Positions 19,514 to 31,240 of a stretch of 37,055 bases of DNA are shown here, piece after piece. The DNA lies in NCBI RefSeq assembly GCF_001949145.1, contig NW_019091653.1:247260-284314 (forward strand). Direction: 5' to 3'. A model generated the notes under the pieces. That model saw only the letters and a program-made list of their open reading frames with translations, was not told where the DNA came from and searched no databases. Numbering within the stretch: position 1 is the stretch's first letter; the number at the start of each line of letters is the position of its first letter. A program made the position numbers and the translations under genes. Source of the DNA: Acanthaster planci (Eukaryota > Echinodermata > Asteroidea > Valvatida > Acanthasteridae).

Positions 19514-20818
19514 ACAACGCTCTGCTCCGTTGGTTGGTGGAAGAGTGCCATCCCCACACGGATGGTGCAAGCGTACGCCTGCTTAGCTTAAAAACATTAT
19601 ATTTGAGTAACCTGAGAATATTTTCTTCGTATTTCACACAAAAATAGACCATGTCTGAGATTTCCACGTGTAATGCAAAAGTCTACTGATTGACTATAAA
19701 CTGAAAACAACTTTTTATGAACTCTTGTTAACCTTTGATTAGATAATTATCTGTTGTTTATGCAAAGTACTGGAGTTTGATGGAAAGAGAGGTTTTACAG
19801 TGATGGGAACTTTCATGGCAGGAGTGAGACGCACGTGGTGAAGAAATCTGAAGGGGACAGATTTTGGTGCTCAGATTTAAAATTGTTGGTGGAATTTTTT
19901 TCAAAGATTTTCCTGTAAAGTCATTTATGAATTACACGTAATTGCATATATAGCTGTAAGCATTATTGATAGGAATAGTGTCTGAGAAATTTATTGCAAA
20001 ATAAACAAAACTGGGAACTTCCTCCTGAAAACTAAAATTACCACCTTTTCGGCAAGTACATTTTGAAATTCTGTTATTTTGATAATGCTTGGAATTCGGA
20101 AATGCTTGAAATTGATTTAAAGCTCATACTTTCGAGTATTAAGGTCACAAGCCAGAAAGAAGCCCAAACCATAGCGCAAATTTAGGTTTACAATGCTGTT
20201 AGTTTGGCTCAGGGGATGTACAAATATTTTCGTTTTAGAGATTTGTTTATTGGTTAGTCTATCTTGTCACCGTACACTATAGATCAAATTGAATTGCATT
20301 ATTTTACTTACAGTAACAACGAAATGAGAGATTCTGGGTCTATCTCCAACAGAGCATAGGGCTTTTCTGCATTTTTAAGTTTGAGAAAAAAATGCAATCG
20401 GCACACATGCATGCTTGCTAGTGAAGAGGTAAACAAAATTAAAACGATGCGATATGCTGAAAAATGTGTCTATAAAAATGCACATGATGATATCATTATG
20501 GCGTTCTTATCACTGTCTCTTATGATACATCCTAGTCTACCTACATACAAGAATTAATGGAATTGGATCTACTTTTTTATAACAACCTTAAAATATTCAC
20601 CTTGAAGATGACGCTTTTAAAATGACGCCTTTAAATGACGCCATTTATACCCATAACCAAGACGTGACCTTTAATTTAAACCACCAGACCTCGTTGTTCC
20701 TACATAGGCCTATGTACCAAGTTTAGACCTTATCAGTATCAAAACTCTCTAGTTGTACGACATTTAAAAGTATATGCATTGAGATCTCCGGTGACCCTAT
20801 CTTTACATTTCTTGAATT
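19514..20818 (+). other. galectin 3' untranslated region and flank
   Basis: No further coding sequence. The first few hundred bases are probably 3' UTR. AT-rich sequence then continues to the assembly gap, with short ATGACGC(C/T)TTTA repeats at about 20607-20645. Confidence 0.45.
20000..20005 (+). promoter_or_regulatory. candidate poly(A) signal for galectin
   Basis: AATAAA lies about 490 bases after the galectin stop codon, on the same strand. No RNA evidence. Confidence 0.45.
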
Positions 20819-21332
20819 NNNNNNNNNNNNNNNNNNNNNNNNNNNNNNNNNNNNNNNNNNNNNNNNNNNNNNNNNNNNNNNNNNNNNNNNNNNNNNNNNN
20901 NNNNNNNNNNNNNNNNNNNNNNNNNNNNNNNNNNNNNNNNNNNNNNNNNNNNNNNNNNNNNNNNNNNNNNNNNNNNNNNNNNNNNNNNNNNNNNNNNNNN
21001 NNNNNNNNNNNNNNNNNNNNNNNNNNNNNNNNNNNNNNNNNNNNNNNNNNNNNNNNNNNNNNNNNNNNNNNNNNNNNNNNNNNNNNNNNNNNNNNNNNNN
21101 NNNNNNNNNNNNNNNNNNNNNNNNNNNNNNNNNNNNNNNNNNNNNNNNNNNNNNNNNNNNNNNNNNNNNNNNNNNNNNNNNNNNNNNNNNNNNNNNNNNN
21201 NNNNNNNNNNNNNNNNNNNNNNNNNNNNNNNNNNNNNNNNNNNNNNNNNNNNNNNNNNNNNNNNNNNNNNNNNNNNNNNNNNNNNNNNNNNNNNNNNNNN
21301 NNNNNNNNNNNNNNNNNNNNNNNNNNNNNNNN
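20819..21332. other. assembly gap (514 N)
   Basis: An uninterrupted run of N. The long open frames reported across it in both directions are artefacts. Confidence 1.
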
Positions 21333-21469
21333 CTCTAGTTATATTATACAACATGAAGTTGTATCCCTATAAGATGATGTCATGCGACGTCTTAACGTAA
21401 CCTTACTAATCACATAAAAATACGTCCACAAACATGTAAGAAATAAATCGAATAGGACTCAAACGTCCA

Positions 21470-22560
21470 GTAGCTATTAAACGTATCATCAGCAATATTA
21501 CGCCTCTTGACCTGTGAAGGTGTCATCGCGACTTGACCCAGCTTTCATTTATAACGCATCCTACTTTGAGAATGCCGAGTTTCATCCGAGTTGGACATTT
21601 GGCTCTGGAGATACTGGCCTGCAAATACAGCTTTGGATGAGTGTCACGTGACTTTTGTTGTTGCCGACTTGCCGTTGCGACCTCAACTCTTCCGAAGAAA
21701 GGTCACGCCTAATAGCCGTTCCTTTGTGTAACACACTGATAGTGAAACAAATGGGAAAATGACAAGAGTCGCGCTTGTCAATCTGTTCTTATAAATATTT
21801 AAATTAATAATACATGACCTAATGAAGTGACCACGATATCACATCACAGTCATCTGGAGCGAAAGTTCTGTCAACGTCTTATATTTCATGGTGATTATTT
21901 CTTTGGTGACGGTCACCGTTGACAAACTCGCCAACAAATGATAAATATTCAAAAAGTACTAGGAAATCAATGGATGAGGTGATGACAACCTGACTTTGCA
22001 AACATGATTTAGGGCCAACTATCTACGTACCCAAAGAATTTCATGTGGATCAGACTTTGTCCAGTATGTAACACAATAAATCGTATTTTTGATGACGTTA
22101 TCATGACGCCAACCCATTTTCCAAACAACTCAAACATCTACTTAGCCTACTCAGTGTTTTGCAAAACGTAATTTAAAAAACAAAAAACACAGCAAGAAGG
22201 TAAGAAACGTAAAACTTTAAAAATTGTAAGAAATCAGCTGATGACGTCATCATAACGTCATCCAATTTTTCACCGATAACACATATACATAATTGCTTTG
22301 TATTTGTACCAAGATTTACTCAAATTAGACGTATGGTTTTGGAGTTATAAGCTTCCAAAGAATTCAACTTTGAGGGCTTGTCACGTGACAGGTGATGATG
22401 TCGCTACAACGACTGTCTCCGAGGACTATCCTTGGGTGGTGGTCTGCTTATGCGTCATGTTTGAAGTCAATCACATTTTAACAACGTGCCAAAGTTGGTG
22501 GGAAGAAAAATTGGTGCAAGTAAAAATCCGGGAATAACGGTTATTGAACAAAATAGGTCT
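21470..22560. repeat. diverged interspersed repeats with TGACGTCATCA motifs
   Basis: Several stretches share wording with each other: GAGTTTCATCCGAGTTGGAC and 'CTCTGGAGATACTGG' near 21580, and a related block near 22310. GATGACGTCATCATAACGTC at about 22240 is echoed near 22090 and at 29440. They look like old copies of one repeat family. Open frames here have no domains. Confidence 0.4.
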
Positions 22561-24360
22561 TTTGCCTTAATGGTGGTGACATTTCAACCTGGGTTGTTCA
22601 CTTGTTTCAATAAAGTATGGTGTTCAAGAGCATGTCTTTCCGAATCCGACTAAAACAAGCGTTTCTATATAGGGCCAAAAAATACATTTTGTTGACGGGG
22701 GTCACGGTTTGGCCAGGTCAGATCTACCCCAACCCGAAATACAGTACCAGGCGCATTGACGTTTACAGCGGGATATTACGCAATCACGCATTTTTTTACC
22801 CTCTAAATCCCCAAATTTCCTCCCAAAAACCATGCAGTGTGTCTGTGGCACGATTTATCGATGTCACCAAGGCAAAACAAAGAGCTTACGAGATGACTTT
22901 GTTCGTGACCCGGTGAAAGTGTCCTACACTTAATAATCGCGTCAACGGAATAAAAAAGAAAACGCAAAAAAAGTTTGGCAATCGGACATTATTGGGGGAA
23001 TACAGATGTATTCGTTTTTCATAATTATTTCGACCAGTATTCCCATCTATCCATAGATTAAACAGACATGCAACCCTTCGGCAAATATGTTGCAAGTTAA
23101 TCTTTATTCACAAACTTTGAGATAGAAAATGGTTGACAAGACAGACTTGGATCAGTTTTAAACTATTAAGTGCATATGCTTTAAACTATTACGTGCCCAT
23201 GTGCTTTGCTCTATTATAAGCATTTTACCTAATTAAGGCTGAATTTTTTCGATTATTTCGATTCGATTTGTTTTTTATTAATGGCCATTTCAAACAATTA
23301 TTATAGCAAGTTAGATACCAAAATAATACGAATAGTCGCGAATTGCGTCCTTCCAGTATGGCTGAAAATGACCATAGTACAACAATAATGAGTTGACTTT
23401 GTACCTCCGCCAACTAAGATGTTAAAAGTACTTTTTGTGTACTTGTAAGGGTTTTTGGTTCAATCTTCAAATATCTGAATCTCCTACTTCTCCCCGACAA
23501 GAATCTATTTATGTTACGATATCGTTAAACTACTACTGAGCTATTCTCTTGCTTTTTTCCTTTAGATATTTGCATCTATTCACCATGTTTGCCATTTGAG
23601 CAATAACCGTAAAACTCATATAGTGTACACTTGCATAAATCGAATGTTGTTCTGTTTCACTGGATGTTTAAGATCTGACTCCAAACTTGTGTCGCCAAGT
23701 ATTTTAACGCCGACATGGATTCAGTTGGTTGTCGAAATCCAAGTGACGAATTTAAGTCAGGACAAGGAAAAACAGAAACGTCTAAATTAAAAAATTCGGA
23801 CATATTTTTCGTCGCCATAATCCAATTTCACTCCCAATGATCACCAATGTTTAGACTTTATGAAACACTACCATTGTTTCCATATAATTACAATCGTTTA
23901 AGAAAGTACCAAATTTTTGAAAAAAATCTTTGGACTACATATAAAAACTTAAACGAAAATAACAATAATGCAATCGTAAGATGCTTTATTTTTGCCTTGA
24001 CGAGACAGAGACACCTTCTTTTTTGGATGCAAGACTTGGGATTTCACTATTCACCCTGAAGCAGGACGTTAGTTGCCGATATTGGACCTCACAGTCGGTT
24101 CAAAAGTTATGGACCTCAAGTTTCGACAGATCAAGAAAAGCGTGGCAAAAACTAACAAAATGTAATAACACTGACAACTACTGGGCTATTAATTTCTAGG
24201 AAAGCGCGTAGGCATTGCAGCTTTGCTAACAGGATAGCGAAAAATAGAACAAGACACACTGAAAAATGTGACACGTTCAAAATGCTGTTAACTTTATTAC
24301 CACGTAATTGGTTATCCCTCTCTTCCTTTGTCTTCATATTTTTCAATCCGTCGGTGGCAA
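22561..24360. other. non-coding, AT-rich
   Basis: Open frames up to 99 codons occur, but none shows a domain, codon bias or splice context. An AATAAA at about 22608 has no gene to serve. Confidence 0.45.
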
Positions 24361-24506
24361 TTAGTCAATATTAATTTCACGGATGGTGACATCACTGGCC
24401 ACCTTCATTAATTTGACCCCTGCACGTCATGGCGGTGGTTGTAGTCGATCACGTGTTGTCCATCCACCTGCATACGCATGCACTTCCTCAAGCACAAGAT
24501 GGTAAC
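24361..24506 (-). pseudogene. second galectin, last exon only, one-base deletion
   Basis: An acceptor (CCGCCCAG) precedes VTILCLRKCMRMQVDGQHV and DYNHRHDVQ, the galectin strands with the V-x-G and hR motifs. One base missing from a G run near 24416 shifts the frame. In the next frame the end reads VKLMKVASDVTIREINID with a stop at 24361-24363. With that base restored, the exon would have 48 codons plus stop, exactly the size of exon 4 of the plus-strand galectin. This is therefore a divergent, oppositely oriented paralogue. The exon bearing the sugar-binding HxNPR was not found upstream (24510-26000). It may be a pseudogene, or a live gene with a sequencing error. Confidence 0.75.
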
Positions 24507-24509
24507 CTG

Positions 24510-25030
24510 GGCGGTGGAAACAAACCAGCCCCGAGAGGGTTATGATTAGGCTGAGCACAACCCACATTTTCATTGTTGATGTCAGAAATGAAGTGCGTCT
24601 CGTGCGAGTTTTCTGCTCTGATGATGACGACGAAGAAGAACGGGAACATGAAGAGGGAGTGACAGCGATTACGATGCCAAAGATAATTGGGCATTCATGG
24701 TGGAAATCGTCTTGTCTGTCTTGTGGGATTTTCCCCGTTAAGGCCTATGGTCTTTATCTTCTACAGTTCCTATGAAACAGTCTGACTTGAATATCGAGCA
24801 CTCACCGGTTCGCAAATTTGAATCCCCGACTGTCCGAGCAGGGGTGCCTGTAGCCAGCGTTAGAACAATCAGAAAGTTTAATCAGAAAGGTTAATCTTTC
24901 CCAGATACAAAATGTGTAAAAACAAACTAACAACTGACAAAATGTAATGCAAACCTAACGTCTGCGAGAGAACGTGTCAGTGCCTCGATCCTGCCGACGC
25001 CTCAATAGAATTTAACCAGATGGTTTGATT
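24510..25030. other. non-coding stretch
   Basis: No supported exon. A run of GAC/GAA triplets (24620-24645) gives an acidic open frame on the plus strand that I do not believe is coding. Confidence 0.4.
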
Positions 25031-25034
25031 TCAT

Positions 25035-25195
25035 TCAGAAGTCGTACTCCAACAGGAGGTTCAAGAAACCCTTCTTCACTGGTTCTCTGTCGCTAACCTC
25101 ATCCTCCTCGCTGCCATTTATGCCCACGTCACTGACATCGTCGTCGGTGTCGTCATTGTCCGTGAACTTTATGTACTTGTTTTGTTGTCCTCCGC
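25035..25195 (-). CDS. putative acidic terminal exon of an unknown gene
   Basis: A good acceptor (CATCCACAG) precedes a frame reading QQNKYIKFTDNDDTDDDVSD, then GSEEDEVSDREPVKKGF and LNLLLEYDF before TGA at 25035-25037. The mixture of an acidic low-complexity stretch with an ordered, hydrophobic end looks like a real C-terminus. Upstream exons were not identified to the right. Function unknown. It could also be chance, since the exon is only about 53 codons. Confidence 0.35.
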
Positions 25196-25832
25196 CTGTG
25201 GATGCAGTGTCCCAATTCAAAGAAAATCTCAGCCAAGCCGAGGTGCACAAAAGGTACCCCCTCAGATTCTTTCAAAACGAGGGGTCTGTTTTGGCCAAGA
25301 AATGGTGGGGTTGTGTCGGTATGGCCCAGAATCATCTCTGTAGACTCAGGGCACCCATCTGGGGGCATGCAGACAAAGATGGGATTGAAAATTTGTCAGA
25401 CGAGCCCCAGAAAGGTGAGGGATTTGAAAAATGGCCGCTGAAAAGACTTGGGAACATTCACTTTTTGGGGGGTGAGTTTGTTTTTGGCGGATAATTAAAA
25501 AGTTTATTGGTTAACATACTAAAAATTGAAATCAAATGAAATCTGAAGGACCAAACAACACATTGTTTTTTGTTTGAGAGGAGTTAGGGACATTGTTCGT
25601 TGTTTGAGAGGCCTCAGGGACTTCACTTGCCTGCCAAGGGCTCCAAACTTGGTTAATTTTACGAGGCTATTTTCAATGGAGCTTGAATTGGTTCAGTGCA
25701 CCCCTGTGTGTGTCCTCCATGTAAGTAGCCATGTTTGTCGATAGGGATTGTTTGTTCACATTTCCTTCCTCGTACGCTCGTTGGAGCATGTGCATTCCGA
25801 ATTAGGTGCGCCAACTTCGAATTGAAATTGTA

Positions 25833-26039
25833 TTCGACACGGCAGAAGCACGACGTTTGAAACTGTGCCATGCCTGTGCCGTTCTAAACGGCAGAAGCAC
25901 GGCACACCCTGTCGTGCTAAGTGCTTCTGCCGAGCCAAAATCAAGTCGCCGAGGCGAATGGTTTCAAACGTCGTGCTTCTGCTGCGCTAAATTTAAAAAA
26001 ATCAATTTATTTAAGTTCGACACGGCAGAGGCACGACGT
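25833..26039. repeat. nested foldback repeat built from CGGCAGAAGCACGAC
   Basis: 25842-25863 and 25961-25982 are perfect 22-bp inverted repeats. Inside them, 25889-25900 and 25921-25932 are perfect 12-bp inverted repeats sharing the same core. A third direct copy of the outer arm (24 bases, one change) lies at 26016-26039. At least five occurrences of GCAGAAGCAC or its complement lie within 210 bases. It looks like a foldback or MITE-type element. Confidence 0.85.
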
Positions 26040-26049
26040 CCGAAGCGGG

Positions 26050-26418
26050 CCTAAAAATGAGTCTACTGGTGAGTGTAATTCAGAACAAATCAGAAGATGA
26101 TAATGATATATTTATGGTAATCGAGTGGATCGTTATAAAGCAAGGCCAGATACTGATTTGTTTGAAAACATGTGTCTTACAACATTTTGTTCACATTATA
26201 GAGTTATTTATGATGCACATGCTGTAAGACTTTGAGAAAGTCACCAGTATTCACACTGAAGAAAGGATTGGGTCATGTAGAGAAACGTACTCGAACTTAA
26301 GCTGCTGTCATCAGATATCCAAGATTTTCAATAAGGAAACACTCAGAAAACTATTGTCATAGTTTGTTGCAGTTGTTTCTTCCACACTGAGTAGATGATC
26401 AGTTAAAGCCAGCACATT
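26050..26418. other. non-coding lead-in to the Helentron remnant
   Basis: No supported frame. It may be degraded upstream sequence of the element, but no Rep motif was found. Confidence 0.4.
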
Positions 26419-28103
26419 TTGATAAATATGAAGATTTTTACAAAAAATGGGGCAGTTTCAGTGAATAGTATAATGGTATCAGTGAGTGTGGCAGTTGAAA
26501 GTAATCGCTCCAACTATGAGAAGAATGCTGAGAGTCTTGAAGCAGCAGAGAAAAATGTAGAAAAATTTGGTGTGCAAGAAGATGCATGGGCTTTTAATTT
26601 GTCCAACATCTGAGCAAGAAAGACTTGAATGTCAAGAAGAACGGAAAACACTTAATGAAGAAGATGATGATGTATTTGATATTCTAGATTTGAAGCCAGA
26701 CAAAGAAAAATGTGTCACATTGAAACACATGCAGTTAAGATATCAAAGCAAGATGCATTACCTCAGTATGAGATCATTAAATATACAACAGAGAAAACTG
26801 TTTAATAAGATTCGTGACTGGTGTTTACAAAAAATTAATGGAAAAAGCCCTTAACCATTTCATGTATTTCTGATTGGTGGAGCTGGAACTAGGAAAAGCC
26901 ATTTGATAAAGTCAGTATATTATGAGGCCACACGACTATTTGCAAAAACGATTCAAAATCCAGACAATGTATCGGTACTTATCACTGCACCAACTGGAGT
27001 TGCAGCATTTAACATTAATGGAAGTACAATTCACAGTGCATTGTCAATCCCCTCTGATGCAAGATTACCCTATCAACCCCTTGGTGATGAGAAATTGAAT
27101 ACATTAAGGGTTGCACTGCAGGATCTTCAGATTATGATTATTGATGAGACATCAATGGTCGGTCATAAAATGCTTTGTTATATTCATGGACGTCTACGTC
27201 AAATAAAGCATTTGATAGGAAGGTCTTTGGTAATGTCAGCATTTTAGCTGTTGGTGATTTCTCTCCGTTGCCTCTAGTGAAAAGAAAGGCTTTGTACAGC
27301 ACAAATGTCACAGTAGATCTCTGGAATAATCACTTTCAGAAAATGGAAATGACAGGAATTATGAGACAGAAAGAAGATGCCCAGTCTGCAGAGACTTTGA
27401 AGAGGCTACGTGTGAGATCTAAGCAGGATAAAATACAGAATGAAGATGTTGTATAGTTACAATCACGTGACACTGGAGAAGACCGGGATGATGCTCTACA
27501 TATTTTTCCATGCAACAAAGAGGTTGATGAATATAATTTGAAAATGTTGTTTGCAAAGTGTAGTGCCTGCATATGTGTTTTATCAAATGATTTTCAGAGA
27601 GATACAGGTAAAACTAAGGCAGGCAGGCGAAAGAAAATACCAAAGAGACCAATTTCCACCGGGTTACTTGAATCTTTATGGCTAGGCATTGGTGCTAGGG
27701 TCATGCTCGCCAAAAATATTGATGTATCAGATGGACTGGTCAATGGAGTGATGGGAACTGTGTCTGCATTGACTATGCTGCTAGATAATTCTTCTCCAAA
27801 GCACATACATATTCATTTTGACAACAACAGTGTTGGAATGAAATTGAAAAGGAAAAATAATGATACGGTTTTGTTTGAAAGAGCAGAAGAAAACGTAACT
27901 TAAAACGGATGCGCCGTCACTTTCCTGTGAAATTAGCATAGGCTTGTACAGTTCACAAGGTAAAAGGATTGACCACTGACAAGGTAGTAGTGTCACTTAA
28001 GCGCACATTTTCATCAGGTCAAGCATATGTCGCAATGAGCCGAGTAACGTCACTAGATGGGCTTGTGATTGAAGGATTTCATGAAAAGTACATTTTATTG
28101 TGA
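26419..28103 (+). pseudogene. PIF1-type DNA helicase of a Helentron, broken
   Basis: The upstream charged region (26419-26850) ends in LNIQQRKLFNKIRDWCLQKI. After an in-frame TAA comes [20 protein letters not shown], the Walker A site, with Arg in place of the expected Gly before Lys. Then come [31 protein letters not shown] (Walker B, near 27145), a shift, [14 protein letters not shown], a TAG at about 27454, ARVMLAKNIDVSDGLVNG, a shift near 27900, and finally [18 protein letters not shown] and [15 protein letters not shown] to TGA at 28101. These are the PIF1 motifs in order. The enzyme unwinds DNA during rolling-circle transposition. At least two stops, two shifts and the Walker A change exclude activity. 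Confidence 0.92.
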
Positions 28104-28141
28104 TAGATCAATTAATGATTCATTGGGCATCATGTAACATT

Positions 28142-28341
28142 TTATTGATGAAAATAATGAAAGCACAGAACGTATGGACAATACAGTGATTATGATGCAT
28201 AATATTCAAGAATTGAAGGAACACTTTCTGGACCTAAAATGTAACAAAGATTTTATACCTGCAGACTTTATTTGTTTGGCAGAAACATGGATTGGTGATA
28301 AGTCATGCAATGACATACATGTACAATTAACTGAATTCTAG
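28142..28341 (+). pseudogene. apurinic-like endonuclease N-terminus
   Basis: The frame reads NIQELKEHFLDLKCNKDF, then DFICLAETWIGDKS, and stops at 28339. N-x-x-x-L followed by D-hydrophobic-hydrophobic-C-L-x-E-T-W is the start of the exonuclease-endonuclease-phosphatase domain used by non-LTR retrotransposons and Helentrons. The Glu in ETW is a metal-binding catalytic residue. Only about the first quarter of the domain remains. A fragment of an independent non-LTR element is the alternative, but the position directly after the helicase favours Helentron. Confidence 0.7.
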
Positions 28342-28395
28342 TGCCTGCAACGAGGGACCGTGTCCAACATAACGGCCAGTGCAGTACCGTGTGTT

Positions 28396-28762
28396 AAAAT
28401 TGTCTCAGATTTATTTTGTGGATAAAACGATCCTTTGTCAATGTCTTTTTTTTTTTTTAGTTTTCTTCAGCAGAAATCAAAAGGAACCCTTCCAAGGAAG
28501 ACTTTTCAGTATGTTTTGTGGGGGGAGCGTCCTTTTGGGGGTGTGGTATGCAGTGGGGTGATCCCGAGGAGGTACCTACGTCAATTGTTGACACTAATGG
28601 AGAACGTTTTGCCAAAATTGTCCCAAATTTGTTAAACGATCCCTATTCAATGTTTTTTCTGTTTCTTTCCAAATAAATCAGACGGAGGCCTTCCTAAAAA
28701 GACTTCTCAGTGTGCTTTGTGGGGGGAGTGTTCTTTTTGGAGGCGTGGTCTGCAGTGGGGTG
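28396..28762 (+). repeat. diverged tandem duplication, unit about 150-165 bases
   Basis: 28396-28560 and 28614-28762 share AAAATTGTC, ACGATCC, a T-rich run, CTTCC(A/T)A and GAAGACTT, TTTGTGGGGGGAG and GCAGTGGGGTG in the same order. No coding sense. Confidence 0.75.
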
Positions 28763-28769
28763 CTGAATT

Positions 28770-29540
28770 CAACAATACGGAAATACATCGGCGATACCAA
28801 AAATACACGGGAAATTCCCGCTATACCTTCTTGAATCACCGTGACTCACTCATCCTGGGCCTTCATAGCACGACAGATGGGCCTAGACAGTGTAAATAAT
28901 TCCGCGTGGCCACCCTCTCCAGACCCAGGCTTGGCCCTGTCAATCACAAGGGCTTATCCAGGACTCCAGGTCAACACTATCTGTTTACAGTGCTGGCGCC
29001 AACCACACGCTTCCAGACACATTGGCAAGCATCCCAGACATTAGCCTGATACATTTTCCAAAGGGGGAAAGGACTATTTTAGAGGGGAGTAGGTATTGCG
29101 TGCATTATCGTAATATAGCAGTGTTTTGTGCACAAACATATGGGAATGGATATGGACCCCCCCCATAGTTAGGTGGGGAAAAGTTAGAGAAAGTCACGGG
29201 AGATCGATCAAGTGATGCGTGGCAGTTAGTAGAACGATCAAATCACGTGATTTCTGAGACATTCTTGGCACAAGGTCCCACGTTGGACCTATGTCACGTG
29301 CTTTGTGTTTAAATTGAAAACATTTTCTAAAATATTACTTGATTTTTACTCTAGGATATATTTGTAATCGAAAGAAAGGGAAAATTACTGGGGCTGTAAC
29401 TTAAAATAAATATTAAAAAATCAATAATACATCACACGATGGCGTCATCATAACGTCATTCTTCTATGCACATCTTAAGACAAGGGTCCTTCATTGATGT
29501 AAGTTTGATGAATGTCCGAAGTTAAAAGGGATTAAAGTCG
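28770..29540. other. non-coding stretch
   Basis: No supported gene. It contains another copy of the CGTCATCATAACGTCATT-type repeat near 29441. Confidence 0.45.
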
Positions 29541-29680
29541 GTAGTGGATGAAACGTGCACAAAACAAAGGGGACTTGGGGCAGAAGAAGAAAAGGCGGGA
29601 AAAAACGAACAAAAAGAATGTCTTTTTTGCAAATTGCAAAGCCCCCAAAATTCTGAAAAACAACAGCTAAAAATATCATG

Positions 29681-31240
29681 GTGCGAACAAGGAAATTTTA
29701 CTGCACAAAGTATAGAACCGTTTGATATTCTGGTAATGCAAATTGACATTCTTCTACAGTGGGATCAACAGATTGATTTACAGCGGTTGTTTTTAGGGTA
29801 ATTGTTTATTTTTATTATTTGTATTTAATATGTTTGTTATTACTATTTTCACGCTGTTGCAAAAACTATGGATTAGCAAATGAGTTATCAATCAGCCATT
29901 TTGTTGAGCTATACAAACAACTAGTACGCCAACCAGACCGAACGCAAGTTTCTGATTTCAAATGACGGCAACACTGGATCATCTTCAACTTTACTGGTTG
30001 GGGACCAGAAGTTCAGAGAATTCTCAAATTGAAAGGACGTCTTCATGAAGTCATTGGTTGAATTTCTTATTTTTTGAATAGTTATCACTTTCATTTTGAC
30101 ACTTTATCGCTTTGCTTTCACTGAATGCTCAGATTTAAAGCTGGCCTCTTAAGTTCACAATCAAGGATTTACAACGAGTTAACCTAGATAAAACATAAAG
30201 GCAAACATTGCGTGCCAAGACCAACGTGTTTACCGTTTTTCGTTCAAAAGCCTGCAAGCTTTGAATCACATACTTGCTAGAGTACTTTGTAAAAAAACCT
30301 GCCCTCCCAGTGACCGACTAGAACTGGAATCAGGTCCCAAGCATAATACAAATCGATACGTACATGACATTCTCAAAAACATAACGCTCGATACGTTTCG
30401 TGAGAAAGCCAACAATGATTTTTTTACATTTTAAATGAAGTGGAATGGCCTTGAATTGGTTATTTCATCGCTGGTGTACTTTGCTACTAACCCTGCCTTT
30501 TCAGTGTGTAAAATTGGCGCCCGATGCTCACTAGGAAGAAATAATGTGCAAGACCTCCTAACCACAGTGGGAGTGATTGGTATTTTACAGCCATAGCATG
30601 TAAAATATTGATCTTGACGTTCGTAAACAGTCTCCAATTAAAAAAAGAACCATTATGTGAACAAGGAAACGTGTACGTTTACTGCACAAAGTACAACATT
30701 TTTTATGCTAGTAAAGCAATTGACATCCTTCTACAGCCGGATTTACAGTGGATTTTCTTCAGAGTAGTTCATTTTGAGGCCGTTGTAAAAACTATGGATT
30801 AGCAACCAGAAGAGCTATTAATCAGCCATTTTGTGCAGCTCTATTAACAAGTAATATGCCAACCAAACCCAATGCAAGTTTACTGGGTGGGGACCAGAAG
30901 TCCAGAGAACGCTAAAACTGACACTTTATCGCTTATGCTTTAACTGCATGTTCAGATTTAAAGCTAGCCTCTCTGTAGTTCACCTTCAAGAATTTGCAAT
31001 ATGTTATCCTACATAATAACATAATGGCACATACTGGGTGCCAAGGCCAATGTGTTTACCCGTTTTTCGTTCAAAAGCCTGCCAGCTTTGAATCACTTTA
31101 TTGTACTTTGTAATAAAAACTGCCCTCCCAGTGAGCGACTGGAGCTGGAATTTGATCCCAAGCATAATACATATCGATAAGTAGATGACATGCTTCAAAA
31201 CGGAATGCACAATGTGTTTCGCAGGAAAGCAAACACTGAT
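29681..31240 (+). repeat. diverged tandem duplication, units about 740 and 585 bases
   Basis: 29681-30420 and 30657-31240 align in order: GAACAAGGAAA, CTGCACAAAGTA, AAAACTATGGATTAGCAA, ATCAGCCATTTTGT, TGGGGACCAGAAGT, GACACTTTATCGCTT, TTTTTCGTTCAAAAGCCTGC, CTGCCCTCCCAGTGA and CCCAAGCATAATACA. The right unit is shorter through internal deletions. Both keep traces of the same coding sequence. Confidence 0.9.
30195..30434 (+). pseudogene. unknown coding remnant in left duplicate
   Basis: An open frame of about 80 codons reads FKSLQALNHILARVLC, then CPPSDRLELESGPKHNTNRY and VHDILKNITLDTFREKANND. The right duplicate (31066-31465) has the matching sequence FKSLPALNH and CPPSERLELEFDPKHNTYR with a stop inside. 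Conservative changes between copies (D/E, same spacing) suggest the ancestor was coding. Family not recognised. No intron or start codon could be placed. Chance similarity of non-coding copies remains possible. Confidence 0.35.

Larger units (their letters stand above)
26419..28341 (+). mobile_element. Helentron remnant (PIF1 helicase plus endonuclease)
   Basis: A PIF1-family helicase is followed within 40 bases, on the same strand, by the start of an apurinic-like endonuclease. That pairing marks Helentron-type Helitrons, in which a nuclease from non-LTR elements is fused after the helicase. The Rep nuclease half is absent and the endonuclease is cut short at about 28341, so both ends are truncated. 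Several stops and shifts show it is dead. Confidence 0.75.

Noticed and set aside
20779-21372. Long open frames on both strands
   Set aside because: They consist of the N gap; only a few flanking codons are real.
22298-22916. 79- and 99-codon frames
   Set aside because: They lie in diverged repeats and flank, with no domain or exon signals.
24542-24775. Acidic plus-strand frame with DDDDEEE
   Set aside because: It comes from a GAC/GAA triplet run; there is no splice context or ordered region.
25120-25494. 124-codon plus-strand frame
   Set aside because: It overlaps the better-supported minus-strand exon and reads like antisense and intergenic sequence, with no domain.
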